Assembly: GCF_042242105.1 (NCBI RefSeq)
Contig: NC_092020.1
Location: 20,769,288 to 20,833,287, forward strand
Direction of reading: 5' to 3'
Length of the DNA stretch: 64,000 nucleotides
DNA from: Pempheris klunzingeri
Lineage: Eukaryota > Chordata > Actinopteri > Acropomatiformes > Pempheridae
Shown: positions 55,801 to 64,000 of the stretch, one piece after another
Layout: each line of letters opens with the position of its first letter
Position numbering within the stretch: position 1 is the first letter of the stretch
Translations under genes and position numbers: made by a program
The notes under the pieces: model-generated
Told to the model about the DNA's origin: nothing
The model's database searches: none
Seen by the model: only the letters and a program-made list of their open reading frames with translations

Positions 55801-58036
55801 TGTATTTTTGTTTCTTTTTAGAGCACTGAAGTAGCCACACAATGCCCACTTTGTTCTGTGCTCCACCCAAAAGGAATGTAAAACCAAAATGTTTTTTGAG
55901 GTTACAATGCCAAGCTACCAGCCTATTGAGGTCACAGGTCATGTCAGCCTGTATTGCTTTCTGGGGCAGGAAGGCTTTAGGCTTCAGGTTTTAGGCTACG
56001 ACTGAAATGATCAGCCAATTGTAATCTTTCCTGAGAAATAAACATTGTTTGGGTCCAGCTTCTCAAATTTGAGTGAATTTGAAGACGGTGGTATGTTTTT
56101 CTATTTTAAAATATCTGTTTCATAAGTGTAAACCATTAATCAAAAACAGATTAATCTCTTCTTTGTGGGGGTGGTGACAGGAAATGAGAGAGAGGGATGA
56201 CATGCAACGAAGTTTATAGTTTGTGTCTTAATCAGCAGACCACCAAGAATCCCCCAGCAGCTTAATCTGAGACTAATGATTAGTTGCAGTCGTACTTCAC
56301 TGCCCAATTCACGTCAGTGGTAACTCACAAGGGTCTTTCGAAGAAGGATGATTTGGATTATTTGAAGAAAGAGTGCATGAGGTACTTGTCCATAGTCCCT
56401 CTATTACTTACAGTAGATGGTAGTTGGCAGGCCTCCAGTTTGGGAGAAGGTGTCCCTGTACAGACACTAAGCAATGTCTGACTTAACAGAATCAACATCA
56501 GTGTAAATGTATGGTAAATTTAGAATATTTAAACCACTATACATTGATTGCCCTCTAGATGGGGAACCAAAGCTATTCTCTCTTTCTCCTCGTTTGCTTC
56601 AAAGCCACCAGACTCCAATTTTAAAATCTGTAATTTTACCTTTGCTGCGCCACCACTGCCTCGATCGATGGACCAACACATTAGTTTGGATCCGAACTAG
56701 CCATTGGAAACACCAAAGTCACACAGTAGCACAAGAAAACACAAGAAATCGATCAGACTCATCCCCGTGTTCTGTGAGGTGAAGTTACTGTTTTTGTGAA
56801 TGGAGTCTGGTGGCTTTGAAGCAGCTGAAGCGAAAGAGAGAACAGTTCCTCAGCTCTTTGACGGGATGACAGTATTCTAAACACACGCTTAAACTGGATA
56901 AGTACCTCATCCAACCACACTTCAAATAATCAGAACTATCCCGTAGATTATCTATTTGGCTTCCTCAAAAACGTTCTCACATTTCCAGTGAGGGAGCAGC
57001 TCTCGATGGGCACGGCACAGAAACAGGGTGTAGCCAGTTTCATCCTTCTGCCAGCAGAAAGATATTTCCAGTGTAAACACATAGTAAGTAGTGAGGTCAC
57101 TGATTGACAGCAATGGTAAAGGCTTCCACAGAGAACGCATTGTTTCTGTTTCCTCTCTCTCTTCCTCTGTGGCACCGCATTGTTGCTCAACCACATGTTT
57201 ACACCACAGTGTTATTGTGGAGGATGGCTGATGTCAGGGCAAATGGACTGAGTGGCTGCTGAACGGATGCTTTCATCACTGCCAGATGACAAATACAAGA
57301 CGGTCTTACCAAAAGTAGATGCAGTTACAGTGAACAGTAAACTATACTTTTGTGTTCATAATTCAATAACATGTAAAAACTCCATGTGCCTCATTGTTGG
57401 TTGATTGTAGTACGTACATTTGTTTTAGGAATATACCCCATATTGGGTTCTATGAATGAAAGTAGAGCCACACTTAACAATTATCTTAATGTCAATTAAT
57501 CAACGGATTACTTTTTAATTGATCATGTTGCCAGTATAATGTCAGAAAAAAAGTAAAAAGAAGCCCTTTATGATCTCCAAATTAAATGTCTTGTTTTGTT
57601 GGATGAACCAAAAGATATTCAGATTACAGTCATATACAAAAAGCATCAAATCCTCACAACCAGCTAATGTTTGTCATTTTTGCTTGATAAATAAACGATT
57701 AAGATCTTATTAAGATGGTGTCCCATTAATTTTCTTTTGATCAACTGTGTACAGGTGAATAAAATGGAGTTAAAAGACTTTAAAAAAAACAGCACACTTA
57801 AAAATGTTGGAAATTCAGGCAACTTGTTAACAGAAGTTTGTTTTCTTTTAAAACAACAATCAAACAATACCCAGCTGTAACAACCTAACCTTCTTTGTCG
57901 TCTCTTTTTTTTCCCCTGCAGGGACGATGCTTCGGCTAAAGCTACTTTCTTCCAGCACCTGGTGGAGGACCGGTCTGAGTCTGCTTCTTCCTACTACGAA
58001 TTCCTGCAGCACGTCCAGCAGCAAATGTCCAAGTAG
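34857..58036 (+). CDS. sec24b: SEC24B, COPII inner-coat cargo adaptor, 24 coding exons
   Basis: COPII coat subunit; pairs with SEC23 on ER exit sites and selects cargo. Coding exons: 34857-34950, 35564-36241, 36789-36932, 38678-38821, 43846-43929, 44543-44706, 44918-45102, 45383-45485, 46863-46989, 47150-47259, 47540-47652, 47846-47964, 48550-48605, 49046-49252, 50167-50290, 50980-51138, 51284-51457, 52024-52134, 52265-52440, 53103-53240, 53632-53736, 54118-54210, 54831-54934, 57922-58036; 3627 nt, 1208 aa (human 1268). Residues 1-490 are a Pro/Ser/Gln-rich disordered region with Q87-Q96 and an acidic run D337-E352. Then come the zinc finger (Cys545, 548, 566, 569), trunk domain, beta-sandwich, helical domain and gelsolin-like end. 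SEC24B rather than SEC24A: acidic run after serines, [47 protein letters not shown]. The largest introns (4 and 23) hold transposon remnants. Confidence 0.96.
34951..35563 (+). other. sec24b intron 1
   Basis: Contains many GCTAAC/GTTAGC hexamers (about 34977-35280) but no element or gene. Confidence 0.6.
35728..35757 (+). repeat. sec24b: Coding CAG/CAA tract (Q10) in sec24b exon 2
   Basis: Ten glutamine codons, CAG then CAA x4 then CAG x5, giving Q87-Q96. In-frame length change would be tolerated in this disordered region. I recall no equal tract in human SEC24B. Confidence 0.95.
36933..38677 (+). other. sec24b intron 3
   Basis: 1.7 kb with no recognisable element and no coding-like frame. 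Confidence 0.55.
38780..38811 (+). repeat. sec24b: Coding (GAG)10 tract in sec24b exon 4
   Basis: Three GAT then ten GAG codons give DDD then E10 (residues 337-349), followed by DEEA. Human SEC24B has an acidic run at the same place, so the run is functional though its codon tract is simple sequence. Confidence 0.95.
39595..40037. mobile_element. hAT-like MITE, diverged copy in sec24b intron 4
   Basis: Carries GTGAGGATTTTGCTGCTCTT and, at the right end, AATGAAAATAATCATTAGG then TGCAACCCTA, both hallmarks of this fish family. The stretch 39865-39985 does not fit the family and may be an insertion. No coding capacity. Confidence 0.55.
40874..41647 (+). mobile_element. Tc1-like transposon, internally deleted and decayed
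   Basis: TA duplications flank inverted repeats of about 105 bp that begin CAGTTGCACCTAAAAT on both sides (left 40874-40978, right about 41540-41647). Between them 41276-41497 reads as a transposase piece ([20 protein letters not shown], then [16 protein letters not shown]), continuing in another frame with [16 protein letters not shown] near the second catalytic Asp. An intact element is about 1.6 kb with about 340 codons, so half is lost and the frame is broken. In sec24b intron 4. Confidence 0.9.
45486..46862 (+). other. sec24b intron 8
   Basis: 1.4 kb with no recognisable element. It ends in the tandem acceptor TGCAGCAG before exon 9. Confidence 0.55.
56173..56213. repeat. Interspersed repeat fragment, copy 2
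   Basis: GACAGGAAATGAGAGAGAG then GATGACATGCAACGAAG; relative of 9220-9292. Confidence 0.4.
56345..56945. mobile_element. MITE copy 2, same family as 5565-6362
   Basis: Left end GGATTATTTGAAGAAAG then GAGGTACTTGTCCATAGT; right end, as reverse complement, ACGGGATAGTTCTGATTATT then TGAAGTGTGGTTGG. It also shares an internal block (TCTGGTGGCTTTGAAG) with copy 1. It lies in the last sec24b intron. Confidence 0.75.
57472..57705. mobile_element. hAT-like MITE fragment in sec24b intron 23
   Basis: Contains ATGTCAGAAAA, AAATGTCTTGTTTTGTTGGA and AAAAGATATTCAGATTACAG, then AAATAAACGATTAAG near the right end. These blocks occur in this order in the common fish family. Opposite orientation to the copies at 880 and 39595. 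Confidence 0.6.
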
Positions 58037-59035
58037 GCTCGCGTCAAACAGAGAGAAACTTTGGCCACTACAATCCTTCAGAGCGAGAAAAGGATTTCGG
58101 CCTTGTAGAGTGAAAACTAGCGTTAGCCAATGATGGACACCCATCGCTCCTTCAGACCAGTTTTAGTGAGGTGGGTTATCTCCCGTTCCTCCAAAGCAGT
58201 CTTATTAAACAAATCCACCCTGGAAGCTCGTTGGTCAGCTGGGATTTGACCATCAGAAGAAGGAGGATAGGGAAAGTTCTAGAAAATGATAAAGAATTAC
58301 AGAAGTGAATAAATGAAGAAGGGGGGTTTGCTCTATGAAATATTGAAAGTGCTCCTCCAGCGTCTCCTCGCTGCCTCTTAACCACTGTCAGACCCCCGTT
58401 TTAGCCTCTCGTCAAAACCCGTCGCTCCTGAGGAAAGAAGGGGAAGGTCGAGCCAAGAAGATGCCACTTCAACACGTTTTAGTTCGATTTGTCTTTCGTG
58501 AGCCTCACATGTAGCTAGTGCTGTCTTTTTTTTTTCTTTTTTTTTTTTACATAATTTATTCCTCTCCTCACTCCCTCGGTTTTCTTTTAAGACCATTTTG
58601 AATACACTGGAGAACACAAACAAGCATTCCTTCTGATGTTTTTCGGCATGCGCTTTGAAATACAAAACGCATGTCACGGTTTTGTTTGCTGCTAGTCTGA
58701 GGACAGACAACAACTGTCTGTGTAACAGGAATATAATTCGACAGTGGTTGGATGTTGAAACACCCCCCCCCCCCCTCCTCCCCCCATGTTGGCTCCCTCT
58801 TCTCCCCTCCGCCGTGTTAACTCACTCATTTGTTAAAGTCAAACATCATGCACCCCTCCCCCGGCCCCCGTCCCACCACCACACTGTCAACAATCTTCTT
58901 CTCCCATGTTTTATCTTCTTTTCCAGGCACTAACTGAGGTTGCTATCCACTTTGTAACTATTGAAAAGAATCTTTTATGTGCGATAATTTATGAACCAGC
59001 TTATTAAATAAAAAACAAAAACAACTGTTTCATGT
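58037..59035 (+). other. sec24b: sec24b 3' UTR with poly(A) signal
   Basis: About 1 kb after the stop, with T-rich and C-rich runs (C tract near 58761-58774). It ends at AATAAA 59007-59012. A longer 3' UTR is possible, since vertebrate SEC24 transcripts often have long tails. Confidence 0.5.
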
Positions 59036-59912
59036 GATGGTGACATCTTTGAAAACAACCAGAATTCAATATAATTCTCTTTAAACATACCAGCATGTGC
59101 TTTAAAGCAGTCAGCCCCCACAACCAAACATTTACTGACATCTTGCTCCTTTTCTCTGAAACGGGGGCCGATGTAATGTCGCTCACTGTTCTCAGACGTC
59201 ATGCCACTTCTCAGAACCTTGAGTAATTGATCTCATGTTTCGACACGTTGTCTCCAGTGCCCGTCTCAGTGGATCTTTTAAGATATATCGCTGATGTCAA
59301 CAAACTCTAATTGTATCCATCCATAGCAACTTAAATCAGTGTAGGATTACCCTTCTCACACGTAATAATCACAGAATATCTCTTAAAAAATATCGGTGAT
59401 CTTTTGAATTTCCTCGTCCACCCAACACATAGTGACTGCAGGAGGAACAGAATCTCGTATTTTGAAGAAAACGCTATAATTGGTGCAAAAACCAATTTTT
59501 TTGTTCTCGGGATTTTCCAGTAGTCTATTCGCTGAACATTGGCAAATGATTGATGGCTGAATTGTTTATAATGTTTGAAAGGAATATATTTAGTATTTCT
59601 GAGAACATTTTTTATTTTACAGTACAATACTAATATTTAAGATACTGTTAGAAATAGTGAAGAGTCTCAAATAGTTTCCCTTTAGTTTACATGCCATAAT
59701 GTCTTGTATTCTTAAATTATTTCCAGGTTTACGTAAAAATAATGGGGTCCAATCAATGTGGTCTCAGACTTTTGGTCCCCACTGCAGATGTTTGATATTC
59801 AATATCTTTATATTTGACTCTTTTCATGCCATTAAGTTCATTCTTTTTAATTTACTCCCAACTTTTTATTCTTGGATGGGCACAAACACTAAAATACCCA
59901 TGAGATACTGAA

Positions 59913-60459
59913 GGTGTGTTTCCGACCAAACGCAAAGAAAATGTTTCCTTTTACCTGTCTTTTTTTTCTTTGAAGACCTACTTTGTCAATGCAAAGATGC
60001 AAGAAGACGTGAAATTGCAGCGCGAATGACACGAATCGGGTGAATTGGCATCGCTCAAGTTGAAAATGTTCAATTTGAGTGAAAAATTCACTTGTCAGAG
60101 AGCTCCAGTACAGCTTCAGTGAATGTATCCGTAACGTTGAATCACACACAGTAGCTCAGCCAGAGTGTGTTGACACTCGGAGCTCTATGATACCACCTGA
60201 CGCGCTACAGAGAGCAGACAGAGGAGGAGAGAAGTCAGTGGGAAAGTTGGACTACCTGATAATTCTGAAAAAGTGTCTGTTCCTTGATTCTAGCTTTCAG
60301 TGTTTTTGTGAAGCAAGTTAGCGTAAGCACTAGCTCTGGTTCTCCCGTCATTGTGTTTACTCACATCAGTAACGCGAATAAACAAAAGTGATCTGGTGAT
60401 CAAACTCGAGTGACTAATGAGGGGGAGAATATTCGCTTCACGTTTGGTGGGATCACACT
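59913..60459. mobile_element. Unclassified TIR element downstream of sec24b
   Basis: Left end GTGTGTTTCCGACCAAACGC and right end, as reverse complement, GTGTGATCCCACCAAACGTG are imperfect inverted repeats. The interior has CGAATGACACGAATCGGGTG and CTCAAGTTGAAAATGTTCAA. About 547 bp with no transposase. Target duplication not clear. Confidence 0.6.
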
Positions 60460-61375
60460 TTTAAAGTTTTATATTGACATTTAACCATTGTGCTAAAGCC
60501 CCCTAGTGGTGGCTGACGGTTAAACAGGAAGCAGTTAGATAAAAAGTTAGTTGATGAATTCCTAATCGCAAACACTGTTGTGTGATTAATGAAACAGGAC
60601 TTGTAAATCTTTCTCATGCTCTTCCAGACATGTTTGCTGTGTTTCTCCCCTCTTGCCCTCCAGTAGTTTCCAGACTTCACAGACCTTCAGAGGAACCCTG
60701 TCTGAGAATTGTTTTCTTTAACTGAGTTGAGCTGCTTTAGAAAGAGCTGTAAAATACTCTGAAACTAATTGTCTGTAGTAAACACACAAACAGCGAGTGA
60801 ACTGTTCTCTGCTCCATTTGCAAACATATCTGGCTCCCATATGGTCTGACTGCTGCTGTTCTCATGGAAAACTGCAGCCTGGACCTCAAATGTTTTATCT
60901 GGTCATGCTCTCGGTGCCAGACAGACAGCAGGCATGAGGTTGTACGTTCTCTGTTTTCATTTTTTAATGAAATATAGTTGAAAAATATGAGTAAACATGT
61001 TGGAGGGAAAAAATGGCCGCATCCAGCTGGAAAAGGGCGTTGGAAAAGTAATTTTAAGCTCTTCAAAGCAGCAGTGCTTTACATACTTTTTACAAATCTA
61101 GAAGTCATTTGACTTGCGATGCCAGATGTTTGTCTTTTTGTGTCTGCTCCTCTAACACGCTCTCATGCATGTGCACACGCCATCACAAAATCAAGCTCGG
61201 CGGTTTTCTATGCATTTCAGATCCGTCACCGTCAACCAGCGCTCCTTTATGAGTCTCTGTCCCCTTCTTCTTTTCTCCCAACAAACAACAAGTGAGGGCC
61301 ATTCTGCCAGCTATATTTAAACTCAGTTTTGACTGGTCCAACCCTTCACACACCCACTTCCAATGGTCCAATGCC

Positions 61376-61402
61376 CCCCACCACCACCACCACCACCACC
61401 AC
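61376..61402. repeat. (CCA)n microsatellite
   Basis: Eight to nine CCA units in a row. Confidence 0.9.
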
Positions 61403-63234
61403 AACTCTGATCCAACTTTCCCTCTCACTACAGACCCTCTTTGACATACTCATGATCATGAAGTCACAGTTTCCCCATCTGGCCGTAGAGTACGTTTTAC
61501 CTCATGCATTTTACTCTGCTGCTAAGATTCCTGCTCTAATGATCAAAATTACAAGCAACTAAAAAGCCTCAATGAGAGCGGTAGTAGATTTAAAAAGTCT
61601 TACTCCTCAGGGAATGGTGCTTTCTCAGTTGCCGTACGCAGTAAGGAATAGGCTGAACAGACTGATAAACTAGAAAAACTCCAGATTAAAACCAAAAACA
61701 AGGGACATTATGGATTTTGACCGGGGGTTTAATGACGTGCCTTCATTTGTGTCCTGTTAAGATATTTTTATTCTGTGTAACCGTTTTGTTAAATGGGATT
61801 TTTTCCTCTCTTTATTTTTTGAATATATCACCACTATTAGATAAGTGATCAACTAGAAGAGAGTGAAAACACGTATTCTTGTGAGTATATTACACGATAT
61901 CATTATACATATTATCTTGAATAAAAGTTATAAACGTCTGGCAAGCACTGGTCGCAAATCTCAAAGCGTTCATATCACGAATCACTAAATCACAGTGTTG
62001 TATCGACCAAGAATGAAGAGGAGCAATGCAGTAGCACTTGCTCAGTGTCTGCAATACAATACACATAAATCATCTATAAAACAAAAACAATGTTCATTTT
62101 CCAGCCGTGAGAACATGTAACCATGTTGAAAGCAGCAGTGGGGTGGACTTCTCCATACAATATGTTCAGTTTTTTATCTTCAGCCAGCCGTTAGAAGATA
62201 AGCCCCCTGCCTCTCCTCCACGTCTTCCTTTTTTTTTTTTTTTACCCTCGCTGAAAGGAGATTGTTAGACACATACGCGGCTCCGGTCTTGTGCACTCTG
62301 AGGTTATCTGCCAGTGATACGCTGCTCTGCAGGCTGTGGGAGTTTCTATGGGAGTCTACTTTTGGCTTCACTCAAAAGGAGTTTCTGTGTTCGTCCTGTA
62401 AGCAAACAATGAGGTATTGTTGCACCGGATATACTTCAGATAATCACGGGCAGCCGTCGAAATAGAGCAAGCGTTTCTTTTTGTAGTTGGTGAGGGAAAA
62501 TACTTGAGTCTGGGGCCAGATAAGGACCTCATGTGCCTTGTTTTCATCCCTGTGGTTCAGCAAACCAGCGTTCTTGCAGTGGAGGACTCAGAGATGTGGT
62601 TTGCTCAAATGTGGTTGCACGTTTTGTCTTCATGAAGGAGACCCAGACATTTGTTCTGTGGAGTTCATTACTTGCCATTCAAACACGAACTCTAGAGCGC
62701 AAACAAAAGCCCGGTTTTATAACGCCTGCGTGTAAAAGCATCATTTATGGTTGCAGCTCTCATCGAGTCTCTCTAACCCGCGCCGCTTTGTGACGAACAA
62801 ACACCGTTGTTTGTTCAGCTTTCCGGCAGCTTGACACAGCAGCATGCCAGCCCTCTGCAGGCTAACCCCTGCGCCTCCTGATGGAGCTTTTCAGCTGTCA
62901 GAAGGAGGAAATAAAGAAGCCCAGCTGAGCTTATTTTGATGAGCATTCCTCCTTAAACGGGCCAGAGTCCTCAACTTGAACCACATGCAGAACGGCTTCG
63001 GAGAGAGGGAACGCTGCCGAGGCCTAGAACCACACTGCAGACACCAGCAGTGCGTTAAAACCTCTCATCCAGTGGCGCTCAAATACACTTGACTTTACTT
63101 CCACTTCCTCCAGGTTACATTAATGAGCTCACTGGAACTAATATACTTGTTCTAGTCTCAAAACTCATACAATTTCCACTTTCCAAGTGGATTTAAGGTC
63201 CGTGTTCAATGGGCGATGAGGACGGTGACGTTGC

Positions 63235-63302
63235 TGAAGGTTCTATTATGAATAATTGTGACATTAATTGGTAATGAAACTAATTGTTAGTTGCAGCCCC
63301 AC
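63235..63302. mobile_element. hAT-like MITE terminal remnant
   Basis: AATGAAACTAATTGTTAGTT then GCAGCCCCA matches the right end of the family seen at 880, 39595 and 57472. Only the terminus is left. Confidence 0.4.
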
Positions 63303-64000
63303 AGCTCTTTCAGTATGAAATGTACGTTTGTGATTGTTTTGTTTCTCACAACTTGTGAGGAAAACCTGAGACCACGTCTACCTAAGCTGTCCATTTTTAA
63401 AAACCTGTTTTTATTGTGAAAGTGAAGTTCCCCCACAGACATTTTCCAGGTTGATTTTTCTTTTTCTTTCTTTTTTTTCCTTCTTCACCCTGAAATGCCT
63501 GAACAACATGAATATGGCTGAAGTGGGCAAACGGCAAAGCTGCACATAACGGCCGACATCTGGCAAAGATTGGGACAGACTGTGGTTACTGTCTTTTGTT
63601 CCAGCTTAATCTGGATGTCCTTTAAAATAGTAAATGTGTAACGTTGACTCCATCAAAAACCTTGTAACTTCCCATTCTTGTGAGGCCTTTTTGAAAATTC
63701 ACAAAAACAAGAAGACGGCAACAAGTCCTGCACCTCTTTTGTACACTGAGGTGGAATTACATGAACAGCATTTACTGCTTTTGAATGCTGCCTAAATGGA
63801 CAAACACTGGCTTAACTGTTTTGTTTTTAGAGTTCAGTTTAATACTCCTCCATTAAAAAAAAAAGTGGCAGCTCTTCAATCTGTTGCTCTGGACTGTTGT
63901 GTTTGGCCAGCAGCACCAGCGGGGCTTCACACTGAACCCCCTCCCCAGAGAAGTCAGTTACCTACTGAGGGCCCCCAGTGTTTGACGTGCAACGTATAAA

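Larger units (their letters stand above)
54935..57921 (+). other. sec24b intron 23
   Basis: Three-kilobase last intron with two MITE remnants and a simple repeat fragment. The remainder (about 54935-56170) holds nothing I can name. Confidence 0.6.
60460..64000. other. Distal intergenic region
   Basis: No gene recognised. It has a (CCA)n microsatellite at 61376-61402, a poly(T) run near 62230 and an hAT-like end near 63240-63300. The open frames are short and unlike known proteins. The right edge could be upstream of an unseen gene. Confidence 0.5.

Overview
The window looks like nuclear DNA from a ray-finned fish, probably a percomorph teleost. It holds four vertebrate-type protein genes split by GT-AG introns, fish-type mobile elements (a V-SINE, a Tc1 remnant, a Tigger-like MITE, hAT-like and other MITEs, LINE 3' fragments), microsatellites, and GCTAACGTTAGC-rich gene starts. 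There are no operons and no bacterial signals. I see no rRNA, tRNA or CRISPR.

Layout. 1-3678: intergenic, with an old MITE, a V-SINE and a 42-bp minisatellite next to a telomere-like stretch. 3860-15539 (+): slc49a3 (MFS transporter), 10 coding exons, 483 aa. About 17050-17820: gap between two convergent genes. 18356-29554 (-): ncbp1 (nuclear cap-binding protein CBP80), 23 coding exons, 796 aa. 29555-30006: compact divergent promoter. 30007-33614 (+): tstd2 (rhodanese/TrhO-like), 9 coding exons, 474 aa. 34857-58036 (+): sec24b (COPII coat), 24 coding exons, 1208 aa. 59030-64000: no gene recognised; one TIR element and repeat debris.

All four gene models were assembled by hand. Every splice junction listed is GT-AG, and exon phases add up to one open frame from ATG to stop, so boundaries should be close, although UTR ends and alternative exons are guesses. 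The genes do not form one pathway: membrane transport, capped-RNA handling in the nucleus, a probable sulfur/tRNA-type enzyme, and ER-to-Golgi cargo selection. Only ncbp1/tstd2 look linked, sharing a head-to-head promoter (the same arrangement is known in human).

I found no new multi-gene system. The items most worth checking are: a (TG)12 tract replacing the polypyrimidine tract of tstd2 exon 5; CA repeats flanking the last ncbp1 exon; TSTD2's similarity to bacterial tRNA hydroxylase TrhO; the GCTAACGTTAGC motif at gene starts; and MITE families with copies in several introns.
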